DNA of 64,000 bases. Source: JAFGDI01 sp963662515 (lineage in GTDB: Bacteria; Planctomycetota; Phycisphaerae; Sedimentisphaerales; SM23-30). A program made the translations under genes and the position numbers. The notes below the pieces were generated by a model that was not told the DNA's origin, made no database searches, and worked only from the letters and a program-made list of their open reading frames with translations. Shown here one piece after another: positions 1-7,429 of the stretch; the stretch's first letter is position 1, and each line of letters opens with the position of its first letter. Location: assembly GCA_963662515.1 (NCBI GenBank), contig OY759675.1, positions 868,001 through 932,000 on the forward strand. The letters run 5' to 3'.

Positions 1-400
1 GGAAGATAAAGAATGTCCAGTTTAGTGGACTGGCAGAATAATCGCTTGTTGCCAGGTGTGAACCGCCGCCGATAAATGTTCCGCCAGCGCCAAACATCAG
101 GCCAAAGCCGATAAGCCACCACATTACTGACCCGATAGAAAAGTCCATCAGGTTTTTCATCATGATATTACATACATTTTTAGCTCTGGTGAAGCCGGCT
201 TCGACCATGGCAAAGCCTGGCTGCATGAAAAATACTAAAAATGCTGCAATTGCTGTCCACAATATGTTCATATTGGTTTGCAGCTCTTCTTTTACTGAGT
301 CCAGCTCAGACACTTCGCCTTCTGCAAATGCTATGCTGCTTAGTGCAGTCAGGGCAATCATTGTTAGTAGTAGCTTCTTGCTACCTCTGGGAATTAACAT
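1..400 (-). CDS. amt: Ammonium transporter Amt, N-terminal part (runs off the left edge)
   Basis: The reverse strand reads from an ATG at 400 to the window edge without a stop, about 133 residues. It begins with a signal peptide (MLIPRGSKKLLLTMIALTAL..AFA), then a first membrane helix with the Amt/MEP/Rh family signature GFAMVEAGFTRAKN, followed by NIMMKNLMDF and the second-helix motif WWLIGFGLMFG. This family forms trimeric ammonium channels in the inner membrane. The start is supported by a purine-rich site (GGAAAGGAAA) just upstream. A sigma-54-type promoter lies about 80 bases upstream, which fits nitrogen control. The C-terminal nine or so helices and any neighbouring glnK/PII gene lie outside the window. 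Confidence 0.93.
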   Translation of the reverse strand, partial: MLIPRGSKKLLLTMIALTALSSIAFAEGEVSELDSVKEELQTNMNILWTAIAAFLVFFMQPGFAMVEAGFTRAKNVCNIMMKNLMDFSIGSVMWWLIGFGLMFGAGGTFIGGGSHLATSDYSASPLNWTFFIF

Positions 401-454
401 TTTTCAGTTTCCTTTCCATCATACTTATTAAATTTTATTATTGCACAACGCTAT

Positions 455-468
455 CGTATCGCGATACG
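455..468. promoter_or_regulatory. Perfect 14-bp palindrome near the amt transcription start
   Basis: CGTATCGCGATACG is identical to its reverse complement and lies at the inferred amt start of transcription, between promoter and coding region. Surrounding sequence is very AT-rich, so this GC-containing palindrome stands out. It could be an operator; the cognate regulator is unknown. Confidence 0.35.
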
Positions 469-478
469 CAGTTCTATT

Positions 479-495
479 AGCATATACTGTGCCAA
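479..495 (-). promoter_or_regulatory. Sigma-54 type (-24/-12) promoter of amt
   Basis: On the minus strand the sequence TTGGCACAGTATATGCT fits the sigma-54 consensus (YTGGCAC N5 TTGCW): GG and GC are separated by exactly 10 bases and only one base of the -12 element differs. The inferred transcription start is near 468, about 70 bases upstream of the amt start codon. Sigma-54 control of amt is well known in other bacteria; use here is inferred. Confidence 0.6.
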
Positions 496-571
496 ATTTT
501 TGAAAATAATATAAGATATTGCTATTGATGTGCTTATATGCAATATAGCCATAGTAGTGTTTTTACATAAA

Positions 572-647
572 TGTAATTTAGCTACATACTGATTACAAAA
601 ATGTAATATATGTCGTGCGTATTGATGTTGGTTGTAATATCTGTAAT
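572..647. promoter_or_regulatory. Cluster of TGTAAT/ATTACA boxes upstream of the amt promoter
   Basis: Five copies of TGTAAT occur in 76 bases: forward at 572, 602, 633 and 642, and reverse (ATTACA) at 592. The 592 and 602 copies form the inverted repeat ATTACA-aaaa-TGTAAT. They sit roughly 100-180 bases upstream of the inferred sigma-54 start, where enhancer-binding activators usually bind. AT-rich background makes chance occurrence possible. Confidence 0.3.
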
Positions 648-1004
648 GTTTATGATAAAATTGTCAGTGTCAGGACTGTTTGGTTTTGATTATTGGATCA
701 GTTTTTATTTGTTTGATCAGCTGATAGATTTATGTTTATGGTTATAATATCAGGATGATGCGAATTTTATTATGTTGGCAATTAACCTATTAATCAGGTA
801 TTAAATAAAAAAGTGCAAAATAAAACTTGTATTAATGAGTTAGTGAAGTTTGATTTATGGGGCGGTGTTAAACTGGGCAGGATATGATGTTTGCTTTGTT
901 AAATTTGTGTTAATGCTATTAATATCGTTGTTTTGTTGTATTCTGATAATAAATTAGATATTAGTTATGCCGTATTGAATTTCATAAAATATCTCGAATT
1001 ATTA

Positions 1005-1033
1005 TTGACAAAGTTCGATTGCTATAATATACT
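1005..1033 (+). promoter_or_regulatory. Near-consensus sigma-70 promoter
   Basis: TTGACA (1005-1010) and TATACT (1028-1033) are separated by 17 bases. This is the strongest vegetative promoter in the left part of the window. It drives transcription rightwards into 1040-1190, which has little coding potential but can fold. Confidence 0.6.
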
Positions 1034-1036
1034 TAA

Positions 1037-1191
1037 CTTCGAGGTGAGTAACAGTGGAGTAGGCATATAGGGTATGCGTCCATGGGGAGACCAACTTGCT
1101 TTTAATTAGTGTCAATGACAGAGTGGGGAAAACATATCTGGCTGAGGCACTGGGTTAGATCGTAAGACAAAACAAGCTGTTTCGTTTTTTT
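1037..1191 (+). ncRNA. Candidate structured small RNA or long structured leader
   Basis: Starting at the expected transcription start, the sequence can close into a long interrupted helix. CTTCGA (1037-1042) pairs with TCG-T-AAG (1160-1166), TAACAGTG (1049-1056) pairs with CACTG-GG-TTA (1149-1158), and an internal hairpin GCATA..TATGC spans 1064-1077. A run of seven T (1185-1191) follows a weak hairpin (AAACA..TGTTT) and could be a terminator. The layout resembles a 150-nt stable RNA such as 6S RNA, but I see no diagnostic sequence of a named family. It may instead be the leader of the ORF that follows. Confidence 0.3.
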
Positions 1192-1239
1192 GTGTTTATA
1201 GTTTGTGGCGTTTTTGTTCTGACTGTTGAGTTACAGTGG

Positions 1240-2283
1240 ATGAAAACTTTAAGAGTTACAATTTATATTGCATTGTTGTTTTTTGTTAATATTGCAGTAA
1301 GTAAGTGTTCTGCCAATATTGATGGCACATTGTGTGCTATAAATGACCAATGCGAGTCAATGAGTTCGTTACATGATTGTCAGAATAGTCGTGACAATTG
1401 TGAGCGTGTTGCTTCAGTGTCTGTTGACGATGTCACTGATAGCTTTGTTGGTGCGGTATCTGTTTTAAGTGTAGGTGATCTGCTCAGATGCGATCGCTCC
1501 GAGCTTTTACCGGTGTCGGCATACCTTCTGGAAATACCCGGCGTCATTACTGTTGATCAGGTTGTGACGGCAGGCAGAGTGAAAGTGATCGGCCAGGCAG
1601 CCGGTTCTTTTGGTATGCTTCTTGTTAGTGTGTTCAGTTACTTTATACTGCTGAATTTGCGTAAAATTTACTCTTGCTTAGTTCAGGCTGCGATGGCTGG
1701 ATTTGACTGTCTGGTATTATTGCCGGTATTGGTCAGAAATATCAGCTTATCGTATGTCTCAGATGAGCAGGGTGTGTTGTTTGTTAATAATATAGTAGCT
1801 GAAGAGCCGGTGTCTGGGCGAAGTGCTTTAACTATTAGTTATGCAGGCATGCTCAAAATGCTTGCCAGTGCGTCTGCTGTTGTGTTAAGTACTTTGTTTT
1901 CAGTGATATACTGTACTATAGATATGGCACAGCGGATTTTACTATTCGTATGTGCCATTTTGTTTTTGCCGGTCTTAGAACTGGTACAAGTCACTCACAG
2001 GTCTTTCTGGGAGAGTATAACGATCCGCCGGTGCGTAAGCCGGTATCCTGTTGTGTGGCTAGGCCGCGTCCGACTTGCGGCCGTTTGTTCAGGCTTGGAA
2101 ATACTCGGACTAAGCAAGAGTAGGCCTGGCTTTAATACATCGTTCGCTATGAGTTCCGCCTGTTTTAACTGCAGGCTATCCCGTGTCAGAAGGGGGATGT
2201 GGTTTACAGCGGACAGGAAGGATCATACCTCACGGTATATCGAAGTCGGCAGCTTCCTCTTTATAACCTTCTTGATCGTGTAA
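1240..2283 (+). CDS. Hypothetical secreted or membrane protein; reality of gene uncertain
   Basis: An open frame of about 347 residues from an ATG at 1240 (an earlier GTG at 1192 is possible but lies directly after a T-run). The N-terminus MKTLRVTIYIALLFFVNIAVSK looks like a signal peptide. A cysteine-rich stretch follows, then two or three hydrophobic segments around residues 130-150, 205-225 and 230-245. No family was recognised. The ribosome site is poor. The last 250 bases also have long open stretches in other frames, and the C-terminal 70 residues, rich in Arg and Cys, look like out-of-frame translation. This may be a degraded gene or a spurious frame. Confidence 0.3.
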   Translation: MKTLRVTIYIALLFFVNIAVSKCSANIDGTLCAINDQCESMSSLHDCQNSRDNCERVASVSVDDVTDSFVGAVSVLSVGDLLRCDRSELLPVSAYLLEIPGVITVDQVVTAGRVKVIGQAAGSFGMLLVSVFSYFILLNLRKIYSCLVQAAMAGFDCLVLLPVLVRNISLSYVSDEQGVLFVNNIVAEEPVSGRSALTISYAGMLKMLASASAVVLSTLFSVIYCTIDMAQRILLFVCAILFLPVLELVQVTHRSFWESITIRRCVSRYPVVWLGRVRLAAVCSGLEILGLSKSRPGFNTSFAMSSACFNCRLSRVRRGMWFTADRKDHTSRYIEVGSFLFITFLIV

Positions 2284-2440
2284 AAAAATATTTTTTGCAC
2301 TTTTTTGAAGACAATTTGAAATAGATCGTTTTGTGTGTATATAATAATTTGTTAGTTTTGAAAAAATGAAAAAGTGACTTCGGATGAGGTCGAAAATTCT
2401 TTAGGTACAAATGAGTACATTAAAAGAAAGGAATTATAAA

Positions 2441-3076
2441 ATGAAAAAGTTTATTAGTTTTGTGGCCGCTATGCTGGTTGCAGCTGTAGCGAATGCCAGT
2501 TTGACAATCTCTATGGATTCGTCATCTAATCCTTACAGAGCGACCGTTGTGACTGGTCTCAGTGAAATTGGAAATGTTAAGGGAATTGACGCTTATAATA
2601 CCTTTGACACTTTCTGTGTAGAAGCTGGTGAAGGATTTGTTAGTGGTGCAACTTATGATGCCACTGTTGACAATGTAATAATTGCTGGTAATACTACAAC
2701 TGGTCAGTATGTATTGGAAGAGAGAACAAAGCGTATATATGTTGCTTGGCTCTACGACAATGCCAACCTGACTACTTTATTTGACAGTGCCTCGTGGGGG
2801 TACTATCATGGAAGTGCAGAAGCAATTCAGAGAACTATTTGGCAAACCCAAGGATATCCAAAAGGTATCAACGATTCTTTCCTTGCCAGTCTGGATTCTT
2901 ATCTTGACACAACATTCTTTGCTGACTATGCAAACTATGTAAAGGTTCTTAACTTATCAATAGATAATGATAATTATCAGTCACAGCTTGTGATGATCGT
3001 ACCTTCACCTGCAGCTATATTGCTGGCTGGTATGGGCACAAGTCTGGTAGGTTTTATCCGTCGTCGTTCTCTGTAA
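2441..3076 (+). CDS. Secreted protein with PEP-CTERM-like sorting tail, copy 1
   Basis: 211 residues from the ATG at 2441, chosen because AGAAAGGAATT precedes it and a signal peptide (MKKFISFVAAMLVAAVANA) starts exactly there. The C-terminus VPSPAAILLAGMGTSLVG-FIRRRSL has the three parts of a PEP-CTERM-type tail: a Pro-containing motif, a hydrophobic helix and an Arg cluster. In other bacteria such tails are processed by an exosortase and lead to export to the surface or extracellular matrix; no exosortase is in this window. The central part shares with the next gene the pattern TFC-E-E-F-G-Y-AT-D, then K-IY-AWL and a QRTIW motif. The two genes are tandem paralogues. Function unknown. Confidence 0.85.
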   Translation: MKKFISFVAAMLVAAVANASLTISMDSSSNPYRATVVTGLSEIGNVKGIDAYNTFDTFCVEAGEGFVSGATYDATVDNVIIAGNTTTGQYVLEERTKRIYVAWLYDNANLTTLFDSASWGYYHGSAEAIQRTIWQTQGYPKGINDSFLASLDSYLDTTFFADYANYVKVLNLSIDNDNYQSQLVMIVPSPAAILLAGMGTSLVGFIRRRSL

Positions 3077-3139
3077 ATTGTTTTTAAGCTGGAGTATATA
3101 TTCCAGCGAGACTCAATTTATTATTTCGGATTGATTCAG

Positions 3140-3177
3140 GGGCAAGGGAGGCTATAAAGGTTTTCTCTTGCCCTTAT
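3140..3177 (+). terminator. Hairpin after PEP-CTERM-like copy 1
   Basis: GGGCAAGGGAG pairs with CTCTTGCCC around a loop of about 14 bases and is followed by TTATTTA. A second, smaller hairpin (GCTGGA..TCCAGC) precedes it near 3089-3106. Together they probably end the upstream transcript. Confidence 0.5.
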
Positions 3178-3255
3178 TTAATGTTAAGTTAGATAGAAAA
3201 TTACAATTATAATCCTTTGGAGAGATTATTCCTTTTAGGAAGAGGAGAGAGAGAT

Positions 3256-3984
3256 ATGAAGAAATATTTATTAGCTTTAGTATTGGCTTGTCTGTCGGTT
3301 CCCGCTTTGGCAGGTTATACCGTTACATTAACAAATTCCAGCAATGGTGATGGTGGTTATTACGATGCTACATTGATCAAAGATGGCGGCACACCAGAAA
3401 ATTTCAAGACTTTTTGCCTGGAAAATAATGAGGTCTTTGTTCCTGGTAAGTCTTATAATGCTACGATCGATACTACAATTATGAATAGTGGTACTGATAA
3501 GGACACTTCAACTGCTACTGATTACAGTCTTAATGAAGTCAGTAAGAAACTGTACGCCGCCTATCTTGACGGCAGATTAGATGGTATTGCCAATATAGAT
3601 AATTCGCCTACAGGTAGTACATTTAGTCTTCTGCAAAAGACATTCTGGGCAATTGAAAGCAAAACTGTACCTTCTTCAGTGTTAAATATGAACAAGAGCT
3701 CTAGTTATGTTTACACATATAGCAATGATCTGGTAACTATAAGCAGAACAAAAACTACACTGATCAGTGCAGTGCTTAATTCAGCTTATGCCAATATTGC
3801 TGATGGTTTGAGCTTTGATAATGTTGTTGTCATGAATCTCTGGACAGCTACAGGTGCTCCGCAGCAGTCTCAACTGTACATGCTTCCGGAAAGTCCTACA
3901 CCAAGTGTTCCGGCTCCTTCAGCTGTAATACTTTCAGGTCTTGGAACAGGTCTGGTTGCTATAGCCCGTCGCAGAACTCTGTAA
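3256..3984 (+). CDS. Secreted protein with PEP-CTERM-like sorting tail, copy 2
   Basis: 242 residues from the ATG at 3256, which follows AGAGGAGAGAGAGAT and begins a clear signal peptide (MKKYLLALVLACLSVPALA). The C-terminal tail VPAPSAVILSGLGTG-LVAIARRRTL repeats the PEP-CTERM-like design of the preceding gene. The body conserves the same landmarks (FKTFCLENNEVFVPGKSYNA, KKLYAAYL, LQKTFWAIE), but overall identity is modest, so the duplication is old or the copies evolve fast. The gene is separately terminated from copy 1. It probably acts outside the cell; the role is unknown. Confidence 0.86.
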   Translation: MKKYLLALVLACLSVPALAGYTVTLTNSSNGDGGYYDATLIKDGGTPENFKTFCLENNEVFVPGKSYNATIDTTIMNSGTDKDTSTATDYSLNEVSKKLYAAYLDGRLDGIANIDNSPTGSTFSLLQKTFWAIESKTVPSSVLNMNKSSSYVYTYSNDLVTISRTKTTLISAVLNSAYANIADGLSFDNVVVMNLWTATGAPQQSQLYMLPESPTPSVPAPSAVILSGLGTGLVAIARRRTL

Positions 3985-4006
3985 TTAGAGATTGTGAATC
4001 AGATAT

Positions 4007-4054
4007 AAAAAGAGGTAGTGGTATTTAATTTAAAGTGCCGCTGCCTCTTTTTTT
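4007..4054. terminator. Bidirectional terminator between converging genes
   Basis: A 13-bp stem with G-U pairs (AGAGGTAGTGGTA at 4011-4023 against TGCCGCTGCCTCT ending near 4048) is flanked by T-rich sequence on the right and A-rich sequence on the left. It can therefore terminate both the plus-strand gene ending at 3984 and hemW on the minus strand. Confidence 0.8.
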
Positions 4055-4057
4055 CTT

Positions 4058-5212
4058 TCAGATCAAGTCCTGGGCTACGAGGTCGTAAAAGGAAAGGCCT
4101 TTTCTGGTCAGGCGAATATGGTCAAAGGTAAATTCCAGATATCCTTTTTCAACATTTCTTGCTATTTCATGTTGGAAATAATCGAGCGGCGAAAGATTAA
4201 ATCGCTTTTGAAATTCGTTAATATTTATTCCGGCAGTCTTTCTTAGGGCTAATATAGCTGCTTGACGGACTAAATCGTCGTTTGATATTATATCTTTCTG
4301 GTCATATCCGTCTTTGCTATCTTTCATCCTTATTATGTATTCAGTGATATTGGTAATATTTATCCATCTGGTATTTCTGAAATGCGAACCAGCAGACGGT
4401 CCGATACCTATATAATCCATGTCATCCCAATATTTCAGATTATGTAATGATTCCTTGCCTGGTCTGGCGAAATTTGATATTTCATATTGACATATGCCGG
4501 CTTTAGCTAAGGTATCTATTGTCAGGTAATACATCTCTCTGTCGAGGGCTTCATCACATGGTTTGAGTAGTCCTTCTTCTCTCTGTTGTTCTAATTTTGT
4601 GCCGGGTTCCCAGGTCAAACTATAAACAGATATATGAGAGGGGTTTAAGTCAAGAGCCTTGTAAATATTGTCCTGCCATATAGTCAAGCTTTGGCCAGGC
4701 AGACAGCTTATCAGGTCGAGAGAGATATTGTCAAAACCTATCTCGCAACATTTCTCTACGGTTTGATATATGGCATCGGCATTATGACGGCGTCCCATCA
4801 TTTTCAGTTCGTTATCGTGGAAAGACTGAGCTCCTATACTTATACGGTTGACTCCGTAGTTGTATAAATGCTCAAGAAAACGGCCGTCAAGGTCACCGGG
4901 ATTTATTTCCACTGTAAACTCTGTATCATTAACGATATTGCAATGATTACTTTTGCAGGTATTTAAGATGTTTCTGATAAAATCAGGCAGGTCTTCGGCA
5001 ATGGCAGAAGGGGTGCCTCCACCAATGTAAATACTTGGTATATTGCCACTTAAGCCAGCTATTCTTTGCTCCAGCTCAGTCAGCTCGGCATTAAGCAGCA
5101 TGTCAACTTGCTGAACGCTTTCCGGCACAGCAGAGTAAAAGGCACAATAATTACATTTGCTTTTGCAAAATGGAATATGGAAGTATAAAGATGGACATTG
5201 TGAAGACTGCAT
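4058..5212 (-). CDS. hemW: Radical SAM heme chaperone/coproporphyrinogen-oxidase-like protein HemW
   Basis: 384 residues, the usual length for HemW. The N-terminal LYFHIPFCKSKCNYCAFYS holds the radical-SAM cysteines C16, C20 and C23. The residue after the third cysteine region (CAF rather than CxC) is typical of HemW, not the true oxygen-independent oxidase HemN. Further landmarks are IYIGGGTPSA, EINPGDLD, NRISIGAQSF and DLISCLPGQ, and a C-terminal winged-helix-like part (RKTAGININEFQKRF). HemW proteins bind heme and an iron-sulfur cluster and are thought to insert heme into respiratory proteins; older annotations call them HemN. The gene stands alone and converges with the PEP-CTERM-like pair. 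Confidence 0.9.
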   Translation of the reverse strand: MQSSQCPSLYFHIPFCKSKCNYCAFYSAVPESVQQVDMLLNAELTELEQRIAGLSGNIPSIYIGGGTPSAIAEDLPDFIRNILNTCKSNHCNIVNDTEFTVEINPGDLDGRFLEHLYNYGVNRISIGAQSFHDNELKMMGRRHNADAIYQTVEKCCEIGFDNISLDLISCLPGQSLTIWQDNIYKALDLNPSHISVYSLTWEPGTKLEQQREEGLLKPCDEALDREMYYLTIDTLAKAGICQYEISNFARPGKESLHNLKYWDDMDYIGIGPSAGSHFRNTRWINITNITEYIIRMKDSKDGYDQKDIISNDDLVRQAAILALRKTAGININEFQKRFNLSPLDYFQHEIARNVEKGYLEFTFDHIRLTRKGLSFYDLVAQDLI

Positions 5213-5364
5213 ATCTGAAATGATAAGGATTTCATTTTATAATACAAATTATTTATATTTACAAATTAATGAGAGCTAATATTAATATTGTAAACTAAGG
5301 TCGGGTTTGGCGTGGAAACTGTGTGATGTACCTTATCTAATACCGCGATGATTTCTGGTGAAAT

Positions 5365-5407
5365 AAAAAATGCTCGAATAGAGCTTAAGTTCTATGCGAG
5401 CATTTTA
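5365..5407 (-). terminator. Terminator of the Na/Pi cotransporter gene
   Basis: AAAATGCTCG..AATAGAGC pairs with GTTCTAT.CGAGCATTTT, giving a long near-perfect palindrome. On the minus strand it is followed by a run of six T. It lies about 30 bases past the stop codon at 5434. Confidence 0.8.
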
Positions 5408-5433
5408 TTGATTTATTTATGGTTGTAATTGGT

Positions 5434-7149
5434 TTACTTCTCGCCAGCAATTGTTTCTGCGATGCTCAGGGTATGGTCTTTAATTTTGCGATAAGAATTA
5501 AGGATATCGGCGAAAATAAAGCTGTGGAAAGGTGTTGTAGAGCCGGCACTTACCCGTTCAAGGTGTTCGGCTCGGAACTGTTTTATCTGATGGGTTATGG
5601 TTGCACCACGAGTTTGTGCCCTGGTAAGAATATCTGGTACACCTTCTTCTACAGCATCATTTACCATTTTCAGGTAGTCAAAGATGGTCGAGTGCAGTAT
5701 TTTGAATGCCTTAATGCCTTCCGGATGCAGGGTTAAGTTGTTGTTTTCCAACTTAATATATAGTTTCAGAATTGCAGTAATATAGTCACTTATTGACTCA
5801 TAATCATCTGCCAGTCTGATGTAATCTCTTGCATCTTCAGCTAATTCCAGAGATACATTTCCTGTAAGTGCTTTACTAAGAAATACTACCACTTCTTTCT
5901 GGATATTATCCATGATATTTTCTTTATTGAAAATATTATCTCTGGTCTTTTGGCCTGGGTCTATTTGCTCAACTTCATTTTTAAGCAGATCCATCATCTG
6001 CTCGTCCATACGGGCCATGTGAATGATCTCTTTATGACTTTGCTCAATAGCCAGTACGGGTGTTTCCACCATTCTTACATCAAGGTAACGCAGATGAGGT
6101 GTTTCTTTAACCTTTTTATCGGGTATGACACTGGTGAGGAATTTGGCCAGCAGGCTGGTCAGAGGCAGCATCGCAATGGTATTAAGAACATTAAAACCGG
6201 TGTGTGTAGCAGCTATAGTTTTACCAACACTGGGATAGGTAGCCAGGCCTGCAGAGTCAAGCGTGACTGCTAAAGTATCGTAACCGAGCAGCCAGTTTGT
6301 TACCATAACTACCTCTTTAACATAAAAGCTGAAAATGCTGGTTATCCAGAGGACACCTACGATATTGAAGCATACATGAGCCATTGAGGCCCTTTTGGCA
6401 TTAGTTGAAGCACCAAAAGAAGCTAAAATGGCGGTAATGGTAGTGCCAATATTTTCACCGAGCACCAGAGCGGCAGCGGTATAGTAATCAATAGCGCCCT
6501 GGGCTGCCAGAGTTATAGTTATGGCTATAGTAGCAGAAGATGATTGTACAACAGCAGTTACAACTGCGCCGACCAAACAGCATCTTATTGTGCTGAAGTA
6601 ACTTATAGTGCCATCTGCACCCATAGGAGAAAACGCTCTGAACCATTCGTGTACGGCGGGCATAGTTCTCAGGGGCTTAAAGCCATCTGACATCAGTTCC
6701 AGACCAAAAAAGACCATACCCAGTCCCATAGCGAAAGCCGCCCAGAATTTCAGGCGGTCATTGCGACTGAAAAGGTAAAACAAAGCAGCAAAACCAAGCA
6801 TAGGCAGGCCAAAGTGGGTAACCTTCATAGATACTATCCAGGCGGTCATGGTAGTGCCAATATTGGCACCAAGAATAACATTTATTGCCTGTGTAAGGGT
6901 CATAAGTCCTGCATTTACCATACCTACGACAATTACGGTGGTAACAGAACTGGACTGTATTATGGCGGTTACGCCGGTGCCTATGCCGCAGCCGATGAGC
7001 CTGTTGTTGGTTACGGCATTGATCATTTTGCGGATCTTATCACCAGCGACAGTCTGCATGCCTTCTGACATGTATTTCATACCAACCAAAAATATACCCA
7101 GACCGCCGACAACGCTGAACATAATGTTAAAAAACAACTCTGAATTCAT
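5434..7149 (-). CDS. Na+/phosphate cotransporter family protein with PhoU-like tail
   Basis: 571 residues. The N-terminal two thirds contain the duplicated Na/Pi-cotransporter repeat with the QSSS signatures at residues 65-68 (TAIIQSSSVTT) and 202-205 (TAVVQSSSATI), each followed by the paired motif GANIGTT or GENIGTT. About nine hydrophobic helices can be seen. From about residue 365 the protein becomes a soluble helical PhoU-like domain (MARMDEQMMDLLKNEVEQ, then ESISDYITAILKLY), the usual architecture of the bacterial NptA/YjbB-like group. It sits in the inner membrane and probably moves phosphate with sodium, with direction uncertain. Single-gene unit with its own terminator. Confidence 0.9.
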   Translation of the reverse strand: MNSELFFNIMFSVVGGLGIFLVGMKYMSEGMQTVAGDKIRKMINAVTNNRLIGCGIGTGVTAIIQSSSVTTVIVVGMVNAGLMTLTQAINVILGANIGTTMTAWIVSMKVTHFGLPMLGFAALFYLFSRNDRLKFWAAFAMGLGMVFFGLELMSDGFKPLRTMPAVHEWFRAFSPMGADGTISYFSTIRCCLVGAVVTAVVQSSSATIAITITLAAQGAIDYYTAAALVLGENIGTTITAILASFGASTNAKRASMAHVCFNIVGVLWITSIFSFYVKEVVMVTNWLLGYDTLAVTLDSAGLATYPSVGKTIAATHTGFNVLNTIAMLPLTSLLAKFLTSVIPDKKVKETPHLRYLDVRMVETPVLAIEQSHKEIIHMARMDEQMMDLLKNEVEQIDPGQKTRDNIFNKENIMDNIQKEVVVFLSKALTGNVSLELAEDARDYIRLADDYESISDYITAILKLYIKLENNNLTLHPEGIKAFKILHSTIFDYLKMVNDAVEEGVPDILTRAQTRGATITHQIKQFRAEHLERVSAGSTTPFHSFIFADILNSYRKIKDHTLSIAETIAGEK

Positions 7150-7323
7150 GAATTTCTCTCTTAAATATAGTAATGAGATTAGATTGAGTGTTATGCTGGC
7201 AGGTTAATTAACCTATAGTTAATCTCGCCTTAATCATAACCTAATATCAATAATTTTCCAGACAAAAATGCAGAGATCAAAATCGTTTTCCCGCAGTTGA
7301 GATCAACGATTTATCAGCAATTA

Positions 7324-7352
7324 TTTGCATTTAGGTATTTTGACTATATAAT
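7324..7352 (+). promoter_or_regulatory. Promoter for mltA
   Basis: TTTGCA (7324-7329), 17-base spacer, TATAAT (7347-7352). The start codon of mltA follows about 78 bases downstream. Confidence 0.5.
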
Positions 7353-7429
7353 ATTGTTTCTGAATAAACTAAGGCCATGGTAGGCACAGGATATCAGGGA
7401 AAGAAAAAAATAATGGAGTTCAGAATAAT

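Noticed and set aside
1037..1191. 6S RNA as a firm call
   Set aside because: Overall size and closing helix fit, but I cannot see the diagnostic central bubble; kept only as an unnamed RNA candidate.
5419..7207. Plus-strand frames of 84-119 codons
   Set aside because: Antisense shadows of the Na/Pi cotransporter gene.
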